This document shows, piece by piece, positions 15,859-24,577 of a stretch of 63,413 bases of DNA. The stretch is from an uncultured Clostridia bacterium (lineage in GTDB: Bacteria > Bacillota > Clostridia > Oscillospirales > Ruminococcaceae): the NCBI GenBank assembly GCA_944385925.1, contig CALWZE010000043.1:1-63413 (forward strand). The letters are read 5' to 3'. Made by a program: the position numbers and the translations under genes. The notes under the pieces were generated by a model. The model searched no databases. It saw only the letters and a list, made by a program, of their open reading frames with translations, and was not told the DNA's origin. Within the stretch, counting starts at the first letter, position 1. Every line of letters starts with the position of its first letter.

Positions 15859-16602
15859 TTGATCCGATACGCAAGCTATACAGATCAGGGCGGACGGATG
15901 CACAACGAGGACAAGGTGGATTGCCGCCGTGTGAATGACGGAATATGCGTGGCGCTGGCCGACGGCCTGGGCGGGCACGGCGGCGGCGAAGCCGCTTCCG
16001 CCGCCGCAGTAAAGACCATTCTTGACGGCTGGAGCGGCGCCGCCGACCCTCAGGAGCTGAAAGCGCTGATAAGCCGGGCGCATCAGGCCGTGCTGGATAT
16101 CCAGACACCGGTCTGCCGCATGAAGACCACCGCCGCCGTGCTGGCGGTGATGGGCAGCCGCTGCGCCTGGGCTCATGCCGGAGACAGCCGGATCTACCGC
16201 TTTCGCAACGGCCGTCTGGAGTGGCAGAGCCGCGACCACAGCGCTTCCCAGATTGCGGTGATGCTGGGACAGATCTCTTTGGCTGAAATTCGCTTTCATG
16301 AGGACCGCAGCTGTATCTACCGCGCATTGGGCCAGCAGGGCGGTCTCGAAGCCGATGCGGGTGGGATGACGCTGCCGCCCGGCGATCATGCGTTTCTCCT
16401 GTGCTCGGACGGTTTCTGGGAATATGTGCTGGAGCAGGAGATGGAACAGACACTTCAAGCCGCCGCTTCCGCGGAAGAATGGCTGGAAACCATGCGGCTG
16501 CTGCGGCAGAAAAAAGCGCTGCCCGACAGCGACAACAACTCTGCCGCCGCGCTCTGGCTGCGGGTAAATGAGGATCAAAACGAGGAGGAAAAACTGGTAT
16601 GA
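15859..16602 (+). CDS. Second PP2C-family Ser/Thr phosphatase (soluble)
   Basis: A 247-residue compact PP2C enzyme without a membrane helix. Landmarks: RMHNEDKV, ADGLGGHGGGEAAS, AHAGDSRIY, CSDGFWEYV and DSDNNSAAALW, so all core acidic metal ligands are present. The start is a TTG (15859) with AGAAAGGA about 9 bases upstream; no in-frame ATG gives the expected IRYAS-type N-terminus. It follows the membrane PP2C by 21 bp and overlaps the protease gene by 4 bp (ATGA). Two phosphatases in one operon suggest division of labour between membrane and cytoplasmic substrates; that is inference. Confidence 0.9.
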   Translation: MIRYASYTDQGGRMHNEDKVDCRRVNDGICVALADGLGGHGGGEAASAAAVKTILDGWSGAADPQELKALISRAHQAVLDIQTPVCRMKTTAAVLAVMGSRCAWAHAGDSRIYRFRNGRLEWQSRDHSASQIAVMLGQISLAEIRFHEDRSCIYRALGQQGGLEADAGGMTLPPGDHAFLLCSDGFWEYVLEQEMEQTLQAAASAEEWLETMRLLRQKKALPDSDNNSAAALWLRVNEDQNEEEKLV

Positions 16603-17903
16603 AACGGATTTTTGCATGTTTTCTTGCCCTGCTTTGTCTGACAGTATTTTGCGGCAGCCGGGTTTTTGCGGCCGGTGACGTCGTCGACGTTGCCCGGCAC
16701 GGGGTTGCGGTCGTGGACGTGGGCGTCCAGGTGGACGATTTCTGGGATGAACACGGCAGCGGCAGCGGATTTTTTGTCGGCGAGAAAAACAAGCCGGTGC
16801 AGTACCTCATCACCAACCACCATGTGGTGGCCGATTTTCTGGAAAACGGCGCCGGCGAGCTGACCGAGTTTATGACCACAAGCGGCGAGATCGTGCTGGG
16901 ACGGGCCAAGGTGCGGGTCTATTTCGACAAAGAGGATTACGTGGAGGCCTATGTGATGGACGCCGATCCCATCCGCGACATCGCGCTGCTTCGTCTGGCT
17001 GAACCGACCGACAAGCGCGCGGCGCTGACCCTGTGCATTCCCACCAACGATATGGTGGGCGACACGGTCTACGCGGTCGGCTATCCCGGCATTGCGGATA
17101 GCCTCATCAAGGAATCCGTCACCAGCTGGGGCGAGGCGGATGCGACCGTCAGCACAGGTGTTGTGGGACGCATCTCCACCGTATCCGGCACCGGCGTGAG
17201 CCAGATTCTCACCGACGCGGATATTCGCCACGGCAATTCGGGCGGCCCGCTGATGAACGACCGCGCACAGGTGCTGGGCATCAACACCTATTCGGTCTCC
17301 AGGAACGACGAACAGGTGAACTATGCGGTGAATATCAGCGAGGCGCTGCCCATGCTGGATATGCACAACGTACCTTATACCGTGGGCGGCGGCGTTTCCT
17401 GGGTGGTCTGGCTGCTGGCCGGGCTGCTCGCCGCGGCGGTTATCGCCGTGATCCTGCTGGCGGTCCTGCGCAGCCGGCGCCGCTGCGCGCGGAAACTTCC
17501 GGCACAGCAGACCGATCCTGCCATGCAGTCCGCACCGCGTCCGGCAGCCGCAGATCCTGCGGAATCCCTGGATTCCGGGTTCCGCCTGCAGGGTGTGGCG
17601 GGCGCGCTGGAAGGCAAACGCTTCGCGATCCCCCGCAGCGGCCAGCTCACCCTTGGGCGTGACCCCGCCCGCTGCACGGTGACGCTGCCCGCGGACACGG
17701 CGGGCGTCAGCGGACTGCACTGCGCGATCTGGCTGGAAGAGAGCGGTATCTGCCTGAAGGACTTGAGCTCTACCCACGGCACCTTTGTCAGTCCCGGCAG
17801 CCGTCTCGCCGGTGGTCAGGCTGTCCTCGTCCGTCCGGGCGAGGTGTTCTGGCTGGGCTCCCAGGCCCAGAGCTTCGTCATCGCCGAAAGGAGGCAGGGC
17901 TGA
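16599..17903 (+). CDS. Trypsin-like (HtrA-type) protease with TM helix and C-terminal FHA domain
   Basis: A 434-residue three-part protein. Residues 1-24 are a cleavable-looking signal (MKRIFACFLALLCLTVFCGSRVFAA). Residues 25-255 are a trypsin-like serine protease with the complete triad: H75 in TNHHVV, D127 in RDIALLRL and S214 in GNSGGPL. A membrane helix (about 267-289, VVWLLAGLLAAAVIAVILLAVL) is followed by RSRRRCARK, which puts the C-terminus inside. Residues 330-430 form an FHA domain: LTLGRDPARC, SGLHCAI and DLSSTHGTF. There is no PDZ domain, unlike DegP/HtrA. The layout would let intracellular phosphorylation state control or localise an extracellular protease. It overlaps its neighbours on both sides (4 bp and 1 bp). 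Confidence 0.9.
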   Translation: MKRIFACFLALLCLTVFCGSRVFAAGDVVDVARHGVAVVDVGVQVDDFWDEHGSGSGFFVGEKNKPVQYLITNHHVVADFLENGAGELTEFMTTSGEIVLGRAKVRVYFDKEDYVEAYVMDADPIRDIALLRLAEPTDKRAALTLCIPTNDMVGDTVYAVGYPGIADSLIKESVTSWGEADATVSTGVVGRISTVSGTGVSQILTDADIRHGNSGGPLMNDRAQVLGINTYSVSRNDEQVNYAVNISEALPMLDMHNVPYTVGGGVSWVVWLLAGLLAAAVIAVILLAVLRSRRRCARKLPAQQTDPAMQSAPRPAAADPAESLDSGFRLQGVAGALEGKRFAIPRSGQLTLGRDPARCTVTLPADTAGVSGLHCAIWLEESGICLKDLSSTHGTFVSPGSRLAGGQAVLVRPGEVFWLGSQAQSFVIAERRQG

Positions 17904-19123
17904 TGGCTCGGGAATTCTGTCCCCACTGTATGCAGGAGCTTTCCGACGGCGGTGAATTCTGTATCCGGTGCGGCGGAAAAATCCGGTGGAAAGCCGCCGA
18001 CCATCAAATCCCGGCCGGCACGGTGCTGACCAGCGCCGAACGTCACAGCTTTCTGTTCGGCGCGGCCAAGGGCGAGGGCGGCTTTGGCATCACTTATATC
18101 GGCAAGGAACTGAACTCCGGCCGGATAGTGGCCATCAAGGAGTATTTTCCGCTGCGCTGTCAGCCGCACCGGGGAGAGCGTCTGGAAGTGCTGCCCGCCG
18201 CCGACACCGAAAAGCTTTACCTGCGGGGAAAGCACAGCTTCCTGAGCGAGGCCAGCATGATCCGGGCGGTGAGCCATCTGCCCTGCATCGTGCATGTACT
18301 GGACTTTTTTGAAGCGAACAACACGGCCTATATGGTGATGAATTATCTGGACGGGGTCACCCTGCGCCATATCATGGAAACCCGGAACCGGATGGATCCG
18401 GAAGAATTGCTGCAAAAGGCGCTGCCGCTGATGGCCGATCTTGCCCAGCTGCACCGGGCCGGGGTGATTCATCGGGATATCGCGCCCGACAACCTCATGC
18501 TTATGCCGGACGGTTCGCTGGTTCTTCTGGATTTCGGCTGTGCGCGCTCGATGGAGGACGGACGTTCGATGACCGTGGTGCTCAAGCACGGTTTTGCCCC
18601 CATCGAGCAGTATCAGACCCGGGGACAGGGACCCTGCACCGATATCTATGCGCTGTGCGCCTCGCTTTATTGCTGCATTACCGGACAGATCCCCCCTGCT
18701 GCGCCCGAGCGGCTGTGTGCCGTGGTGGAAGACGGGGCGGACCCGCTGATCGCCCCCAGCCGTATGGGGGTGGAAATGGACGGCGAACTGGAGCGGCTGC
18801 TTTTGTGGGGACTGGAGCTGCAGCCCACCGCCCGCCCCGGCACGGTCGACGACCTTGCGGCACGGCTGAAAAGGCGGCTGTGGGATCTGGAGCGGGAACG
18901 GGAAATTGTTGTCCCGCAGCCTGTTCCGGAACCGGTACAGCCCGTGGAGACGGATTTCGTTCGTGACGTGCGTCGGGTGCGCAAAGCGCCGTCTTTCGGA
19001 ACGCGGCTGCGGGGTTGGCTGCAGCGCTGCGTGGACCGCAATGGCTGGCTGCTTCTGGCGGTGGCCTGCGGCATAAGCCTGTTGCTGCTGCTGATCCTGA
19101 TTCGGGTCCTGATCGCCGTCTGA
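17903..19123 (+). CDS. Zinc-ribbon Ser/Thr protein kinase 1
   Basis: A 406-residue Hanks-type kinase. It opens with a zinc ribbon (Cys6, Cys9, Cys20, Cys23). The kinase core has GEGGFGITYIG (residues 57-67), the ATP-binding Lys79 in AIKEYF, the catalytic loop HRDIAPDNL (H190, D192), DFG at 210-212 and an APE-like FAPIEQY. The Ile-Ala in HRDIAPDN, in place of the common Leu-Lys, is shared with kinase 2 and marks a subfamily. The last residues (about 380-405) form a membrane helix with nothing beyond it, so this kinase is tail-anchored with no sensor outside. It begins on the stop codon of the protease gene. It may rely on kinase 2 or the FHA proteins for input. Confidence 0.92.
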   Translation: MAREFCPHCMQELSDGGEFCIRCGGKIRWKAADHQIPAGTVLTSAERHSFLFGAAKGEGGFGITYIGKELNSGRIVAIKEYFPLRCQPHRGERLEVLPAADTEKLYLRGKHSFLSEASMIRAVSHLPCIVHVLDFFEANNTAYMVMNYLDGVTLRHIMETRNRMDPEELLQKALPLMADLAQLHRAGVIHRDIAPDNLMLMPDGSLVLLDFGCARSMEDGRSMTVVLKHGFAPIEQYQTRGQGPCTDIYALCASLYCCITGQIPPAAPERLCAVVEDGADPLIAPSRMGVEMDGELERLLLWGLELQPTARPGTVDDLAARLKRRLWDLEREREIVVPQPVPEPVQPVETDFVRDVRRVRKAPSFGTRLRGWLQRCVDRNGWLLLAVACGISLLLLLILIRVLIAV

Positions 19124-19208
19124 AACGCCGGAAAAGGGGAAATGCTTGTGAAACACGAAAAATTCTGTCATTATTATGACAATGCAATAAATGAAGGAGG
19201 GAGCCGCT

Positions 19209-22200
19209 GTGGATAAGAACTTCTGCACTTATTGTATGAGCGCGGTGCCGCCCGGCGGCAGCTGTCCTGTCTGCGGCCTCACCGAAGGCAGCTATAAACC
19301 TTCTCCCCACCACCTTCCCCCCGGCACTGTTTTGCAGGGGCGATACCTGGTAGGACGGGTGCTGGGCGAGGGCGGTTTCGGGATCACCTATATCGGCTGC
19401 GATCTGCGGCTGGAAATGAAGGTGGCCATCAAGGAGTATTATCCGCTGGACCGTTCGACCCGAAACGCCGCCGTCTCACTGGAGGTCACCGGCTTTATGG
19501 GGCTGGCGGCCAGAAGCTTTGAACGGGGAAAGCAGCGCTTTCTGGACGAGGCGCGCACCATGGCCCGGCTGGCAAAGCAGCAGGTCATCGTGGGGGTGCG
19601 GGACTACTTCGAGGCAAACAATACCGCTTATATCGTGATGGAGTATATCGAGGGAACCACCTTCAGCGAGCTGGCGCGCCAGCGCGGCGGACGTATCCCG
19701 CCGCAGGAGCTTTTCGGCATTCTGGAGCCCCTGTTTCACGCCCTGAGCATTGTGCATGAAAACGGGCTGCTGCACCGGGACATCGCGCCGGACAATCTGA
19801 TGCTGGAAAACGGCAAAGTCCGGCTGTTGGATTTCGGCTGTGCCCGGGAAGCCTCTCAGGGGAACGAAACCCTCACCATCACCCTGAAACACGGCTACGC
19901 GCCGCTGGAACAGTATCAGCAGAAGGGTCAGGGCCCCTGGACCGATATCTACGCGCTGTGCGCTACCATCTATTTCTGTCTTACCGGCAAAGCGCCGCCC
20001 CCCGCGCTGGACCGCATAGCGGGCGACGAACTGCTGCTGCCCAGCAAACTTGGGGTGCCTTTGTCGCCGCGTCAGGAGGCGGTCCTGCTCAAAGGGCTTG
20101 CCCCTGCGCCCAATCGCCGCTTTTCCACGGTGGAGGAGCTGCGGGCCGCTCTCTATGCGCCGGATGATGGACTGACGGACACAGAAACCGTGCTGAGCGA
20201 CACATCCCATACGCTGCAGCCGGAAGAGACGCAGAGGACCGATCCTGACTGCGAGCCGGACGAAAATAAAGAAAAAACGGAGGAGCTATCCGGCGGCTTT
20301 ACGGAAGAATCCCCCGCTGCCGCGCCCCGCGTCCGCAAGCGGCGCGCGACCTGGCTGATCGTTACGGCGGCAGCGCTGCTGCTGGCCATCCTGACCGGCC
20401 TTGGTGCGGCGCTGCAGCCGCAGGACGCCCTTTGCGACGGTACCGAAACCCATCTGCGCGCATTGCTGGCGGACAGCCAGGTGAGCGCGGTGACCTTGCC
20501 CGACGGGGTAAATCTGAATCTGACCGAAGGCGGGCTGGCGCTGACCAAGCCGCTGGTGGTGGAGAAGGGCGCGGTTCTGGAACTGGGACAGGAACTGACG
20601 GTGGCCGACGGCGGCCTGCTGCGGGTAGAAGGCAGTCTGGTAAATAACGGTCTGCTTCGCGCGTCCGGTTCCGGCAGAGTGGAGATAGCGTCCACCGGTT
20701 CCCTGACCGGAGAGAGCGTGGTCTGGCTTCAGTCGGAAGGAAACCTTCTGGTGGAAAAAGGCGGCGCTGCTTTGATTTGCGGGAGTGTTTACGGTGAACC
20801 GGGCAGCGAGAAAAAATTCGTGGTTGCCGCACAGGATGCCATTTTCGCCGACGCCGTTCATGTGGCCAACTGGGAGGGATTCCGGGCGGCCGTGGAGCGG
20901 GACGGCGTGTCCGCCATTGTGATCGACAGGGATATGGAACTGGTCCTGGACGGCAGCTGGGATTGCTGCGTGCCGCTTGCCATCAGCGAAGGGGTCACCG
21001 TGACCGTGGCGGAAGGCTCGGAAGGCGATCTGGTTTTGTGGAATGCACCGCTGCTGGTGAACTACGGCGTGCTGGAATGCCCGCTGATTACCGGCACGGA
21101 CGCGCCGGAAAGCGCAAATTTTCTGCTGCTGAATTTCGGAGAACTGCGGGGAGAGCTGTTTTTGAACTGTCCCGGCTCGGTCCTGAACTACGGCAGCATC
21201 ACCTGCTCTTCCGGTCAGCTGTTTGAGTCCGACCTGTACAATCTCGGCAGCTGGACTCTGCAGGGACAGGAGGATCAGAACTGGCTGAATCTTTACGGCC
21301 GGCAGATTATCAACATGGGTGATTTCGCCCTGACCGGCGAAGACGGCTGCTGGATGCGCCTGACGAGAGGCACTCAATTTTTCAACAACGGAACGCTGCG
21401 ACTGTCAAACGGCGCTATCCTGCAAAACCAGGCAATTCTGCATAACAACAGCGTTGTACAGGTTGAGGGCGGCGGCCGTCTGGAGAATAACGGATGGCTG
21501 ATTGCCAACGACAGCGAAAAAGGGGGTCTGGAACTGGATGAGGAGGCGGTCTTCGGCCATGACGGCCTGCTGATGTGGGTCGACACGCCGCCGCAGTCGC
21601 TGCGCTGCCAGGTGGAAAATACAGGCGGCCGTGAGCTGACCTGGAGTACAGCCGGTGTAAGAACCGTGACCGATGAGGCCGCTCTGCGCGCCGCTTTGGC
21701 GGACGACAGCTGTACTTTCATCCAGCTGGCGGAAGATCTGACTGTTTCGGGAGATCTGACCATAACCAAAGCAGTGGTCACCGGCGCGGAAAAGCTCGTT
21801 GTCAGCGGCGGTTCCCTGACTTTACAGGGTCCCTCGGCGGTGCTGTTGGGAAGCGTAGACCTCGGCGGCGGCGAACTGCGGCTCATAGACGGCGCAACGG
21901 CTGCATGCGGCCCGGAGAACTGCGCTGCCATAACGGTGGAAAACGCCATGCTGGTGACCGAGCTGCCGCTGCGTGTTTCCGGCGGCCGTATCTCACTGGC
22001 AGACAGCGGGAAACTGCTTGCGCTGCGCGGCATGGTGCTGGAAGCAGGTGAACTGGCAGTTGGAGAAGGATGTGCCGTCAGAGTAAGCGGAGAGATTGTT
22101 CTGGAAAGCGGCAGCCGGGCCGAACTGGGTCCGCAGGGCGAGCTGTTGGTGGACAACGCCGATTTGCTGGTGGACGGAAGCTCCGTCCTCGAAACATCCC

Positions 22201-22466
22201 AGGGCAGCCTTTGGGAGCTGGTGTATACCCATGACGGCTATCCCCGGCGGCTGGAAGGAGAGTTTCTGCTGAGCGGACGCACCTATTTCAGCCCCTTTGT
22301 CATCGCGGCGGGTCATCTGGTCAACGAAGGCGAACTGGAGTTTGCCGACACCCTTACCGTTGCCGGCACGCTGGAAAACCGCGGCGTGCTGCGCTCTTTA
22401 CATGGCGCACAGATGGAAGTGGAAGATGGCGGCGTCTTTACCGGCGCACAGCCGCAGGTCGGGTAA
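19209..22466 (+). CDS. Zinc-ribbon Ser/Thr protein kinase 2 with giant beta-helix-like ectodomain
   Basis: A 1085-residue receptor-like kinase. A zinc ribbon (Cys6, Cys9, Cys19, Cys22) leads into a kinase core: GEGGFGITYIG, Lys75 in AIKEYYPLD, HRDIAPDNL (H189, D191) and DFG at 208-210. An acidic linker and basic patch precede one membrane helix (about 381-402). The remaining roughly 680 residues lie outside and consist of short beta-strand repeats rich in Leu/Val/Gly/Asn, such as LVVEKGAVLELG, LRVEGSLVNNG and GRLENNGWLIAND, resembling parallel beta-helix proteins. The start is GTG 19209 with AAGGAGG 8 bases upstream; an ATG at 19191 would bury that site. It is the last gene of the operon, 85 bp after kinase 1. 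The ligand is unknown; no PASTA repeats occur. Confidence 0.9.
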   Translation: MDKNFCTYCMSAVPPGGSCPVCGLTEGSYKPSPHHLPPGTVLQGRYLVGRVLGEGGFGITYIGCDLRLEMKVAIKEYYPLDRSTRNAAVSLEVTGFMGLAARSFERGKQRFLDEARTMARLAKQQVIVGVRDYFEANNTAYIVMEYIEGTTFSELARQRGGRIPPQELFGILEPLFHALSIVHENGLLHRDIAPDNLMLENGKVRLLDFGCAREASQGNETLTITLKHGYAPLEQYQQKGQGPWTDIYALCATIYFCLTGKAPPPALDRIAGDELLLPSKLGVPLSPRQEAVLLKGLAPAPNRRFSTVEELRAALYAPDDGLTDTETVLSDTSHTLQPEETQRTDPDCEPDENKEKTEELSGGFTEESPAAAPRVRKRRATWLIVTAAALLLAILTGLGAALQPQDALCDGTETHLRALLADSQVSAVTLPDGVNLNLTEGGLALTKPLVVEKGAVLELGQELTVADGGLLRVEGSLVNNGLLRASGSGRVEIASTGSLTGESVVWLQSEGNLLVEKGGAALICGSVYGEPGSEKKFVVAAQDAIFADAVHVANWEGFRAAVERDGVSAIVIDRDMELVLDGSWDCCVPLAISEGVTVTVAEGSEGDLVLWNAPLLVNYGVLECPLITGTDAPESANFLLLNFGELRGELFLNCPGSVLNYGSITCSSGQLFESDLYNLGSWTLQGQEDQNWLNLYGRQIINMGDFALTGEDGCWMRLTRGTQFFNNGTLRLSNGAILQNQAILHNNSVVQVEGGGRLENNGWLIANDSEKGGLELDEEAVFGHDGLLMWVDTPPQSLRCQVENTGGRELTWSTAGVRTVTDEAALRAALADDSCTFIQLAEDLTVSGDLTITKAVVTGAEKLVVSGGSLTLQGPSAVLLGSVDLGGGELRLIDGATAACGPENCAAITVENAMLVTELPLRVSGGRISLADSGKLLALRGMVLEAGELAVGEGCAVRVSGEIVLESGSRAELGPQGELLVDNADLLVDGSSVLETSQGSLWELVYTHDGYPRRLEGEFLLSGRTYFSPFVIAAGHLVNEGELEFADTLTVAGTLENRGVLRSLHGAQMEVEDGGVFTGAQPQVG

Positions 22467-22665
22467 ACGCGCATCCGGCACGCAGAATCCTTAAAGCGCG
22501 CCGTCAACAAACGCGTGGTATTTTTTGAAAAATCCAGGCCGTCCCGCCGCTTGTCTGCGCCCGGCGCGCTTTCGATTTTCCGAAACGCCCGGCGCGAAGC
22601 GTGACCTGCGGATAAATTGTCAATAGATGCAGCGGTGTTCCGCATAAAAATCAGGGACAAAAAAG

Positions 22666-22711
22666 ATCGGCCCCCCAAAAAGCAGTTCTGCTTCATTTGG
22701 GGGCCGATTTT
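22666..22711. terminator. Bidirectional terminator between convergent genes
   Basis: A long stem, TCGGCCCCC-AAA with TTTGGGGGCCGA, is flanked by A-run and T-run on the two sides and carries an inner AGCAG/CTGCT hairpin. It closes both the kinase operon and the leftward gene at 22762. Confidence 0.8.
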
Positions 22712-22761
22712 GCATGTCGTTTTTTTCGAAAACTGTTTTGCAGCGGCTGTTCACCGTATCG

Positions 22762-23877
22762 TCACTGGGGCTGCTCGGCAAACAGGCTGGCGATGACCTT
22801 TTCCATCCGGTCGCTCATAAATTCATCCTCTTCGGCGCTGATGGCGTAGAGAATCAGCCAGTCGAAGGGGTTGCGGGTATCCAGCTGCGCCATGCCGCAG
22901 TCGCTGAGCATGGCATTGAGGGTCCACCAGTGATCCTCCACCCGCTCCTCCTGGGATATATAGCTTTCGTCCAGTTCCCGGTAAGCATCGTTGCCGTTCA
23001 GGCTGTTTTCAGTGACCACATAAAGCAGCATCAGCAGCTTGCGGGGCACGTCCTCCTGATGGTTTCGGATATTTTTCAGCGCGGTGGCGTTAGGCCAGTT
23101 CTGCTTAATGAGCTTTTGGATAAGGGTATAGCTGGTGCGCTTGCGCGCCGCCGGCATCTGCAGCGAAAGATAGCTCTCCATTACGGTTTCGATGGAATAG
23201 TCCTGCTCTTTTTCCTCCGCCCAGGCGGGAGCGGGATGAATGAGCTGATCGAGATAGCGTTCAAAGTAATAGTAGCTTCGCAGATGAAGTCTGCCGAAGA
23301 ACGGGAGATTTTTTATATAACAGGCGCGCAGATCCTGCAGATTCTGTGCCAGCAGAAATTCGTTTTGCACCTCATGGGTGAGCTGACTGGTCCAGCCCTG
23401 CCGCAGCTGTTCAGCGCCTTCGGCGGCAGGCAGTTCCTGATAGAAATCCAGCGCCTGCCGGTAATCCAGACCGTTTCGCAAGAACCACACAAACACAGCC
23501 TCCCAGCCGTTGCGGTACTGTACCCCGTAGCCGGTGAACGCGCCCAGAAGGTAATTCAGCTGTGCTTCGCTCAGTTCCAGCGCGAAGGCGATGCGGAAAA
23601 AGTCATCCCGGGCGGTGGGCAGATTGCGCCCGGTGAGCCAGTTGCGGATCCGGCGGCTCACAGACTCATGACTTGCCTGCGGCTCTGTCAGCTTATAAAA
23701 GCGGATCAGACGATCGGCAAGATCGGGGTTTCGGTACATGCCGCACAGGGTGTCCGCAAAGCTGCGCAGTGGAATACGGCCTTCCCGCAGATAGTTCACC
23801 GCCATCGAAGGGGTCATCTGTCCGTAGAGAATATTATCGTATTCGGCAGCCGACAGCTTTGTCAGCGGAACGGACAT
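22762..23877 (-). CDS. Protein of unknown family with helix-turn-helix-like segment, next to the kinase operon
   Basis: A 371-residue soluble, strongly helical protein that I do not recognise. Residues about 70-112 (SVSRRIRNWLTGRNLPTARD, then DFFRIAFALELSEAQLNYLLG) read like a Cro/XRE-type helix-turn-helix, in which a terminal-domain activity controls a DNA- or partner-binding unit. The rest is rich in Trp, Tyr, Leu and Arg with RSYYYFERYLDQL and RKLLMLLYVVTENSLNG, suggesting helical repeats. No signal peptide or membrane segment is present. It converges on the kinase operon across a shared terminator. A regulator or substrate of the kinase system is a reasonable guess, but only position supports it. 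Confidence 0.6.
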   Translation of the reverse strand: MSVPLTKLSAAEYDNILYGQMTPSMAVNYLREGRIPLRSFADTLCGMYRNPDLADRLIRFYKLTEPQASHESVSRRIRNWLTGRNLPTARDDFFRIAFALELSEAQLNYLLGAFTGYGVQYRNGWEAVFVWFLRNGLDYRQALDFYQELPAAEGAEQLRQGWTSQLTHEVQNEFLLAQNLQDLRACYIKNLPFFGRLHLRSYYYFERYLDQLIHPAPAWAEEKEQDYSIETVMESYLSLQMPAARKRTSYTLIQKLIKQNWPNATALKNIRNHQEDVPRKLLMLLYVVTENSLNGNDAYRELDESYISQEERVEDHWWTLNAMLSDCGMAQLDTRNPFDWLILYAISAEEDEFMSDRMEKVIASLFAEQPQ

Positions 23878-24097
23878 ACGCGCCCTCCCCTCTTGTTTTC
23901 ACCGCCTTTTATGCCGCAGCGTCCGCACGGCGGCATAAAAAGACAGCTATGTTGCAGCGCAAAATAACTGCTGGAAATTATTATATCATGTTTTACGGGA
24001 ATGCAAAATGCCGGGCGTTAAAAAGTTCACATGATCTGCGCCGAACAGCCCATCTTTCGGGAATCTCCCAAGTGGTTCAATTTACATTTTCTGGAAA

Positions 24098-24577
24098 TTA
24101 CTCCGCAAAGCGCTTTAATTTTTCCACGTCTATCCGATAGACTGTCCAGTCGGACATGGGTCTCGCACCGAGAGACAGATAAAACCCAATGCTTGGCTGG
24201 TTCCAGTCAAGGCAGGACCACTCCAATCTGCCGCAGCCTTCTTCCACGGCGATTCTGGCCAGCTCCCGCAAAATGGCTTTGCCGCAGCCCTGACCTCGGA
24301 AAGCGGGCTTGACATAGAGATCTTCAAGATAGATACCCGCTCTGCCAAGAAAGGTGGAAAAGTTGTGGAAGTAAAGTGCGAAACCGACCTCTTCCCCGCC
24401 CTTAACGGCGAAGATGACCTGGGCGGCCTTTTTGTCAAACAGCCACTCTTCAAGGACCTTTTCCTCTGCGACAACTTCATGCAGCAGCTTTTCATACGCC
24501 GCAAGCTCTTTGATAAATTGCAGGATCAGGCCTGTATCTTTTCGTTCGGCGCGCCGAAAGGTGATGTCCGGATGCAT
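24098..24577 (-). CDS. GNAT acetyltransferase, spermidine/diamine N-acetyltransferase-like
   Basis: A 159-residue single-domain GNAT enzyme. The acetyl-CoA loop is RGQGCGKAIL (R/Q-x-x-G-x-G/A) near residues 94-103, preceded by YLEDLYVKPAF and followed by LEWSCLDWNQPSIGFYLSLGA. The LED-hV-x-P...LDWN...FY-x-x-LGA layout is that of the SAT1/SAT2 group of polyamine or thialysine N-acetyltransferases, so transfer of acetyl from acetyl-CoA to a diamine-like amine is likely. The exact substrate cannot be fixed. The gene is monocistronic and leftward, with GGAGAA in front of the ATG. Confidence 0.85.
   Translation of the reverse strand: MHPDITFRRAERKDTGLILQFIKELAAYEKLLHEVVAEEKVLEEWLFDKKAAQVIFAVKGGEEVGFALYFHNFSTFLGRAGIYLEDLYVKPAFRGQGCGKAILRELARIAVEEGCGRLEWSCLDWNQPSIGFYLSLGARPMSDWTVYRIDVEKLKRFAE

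Noticed and set aside
14872-16617. 581-codon open frame opposite the PP2C genes
   Set aside because: Long only because GC-rich antisense frames lack stops; all PP2C metal motifs are on the plus strand.
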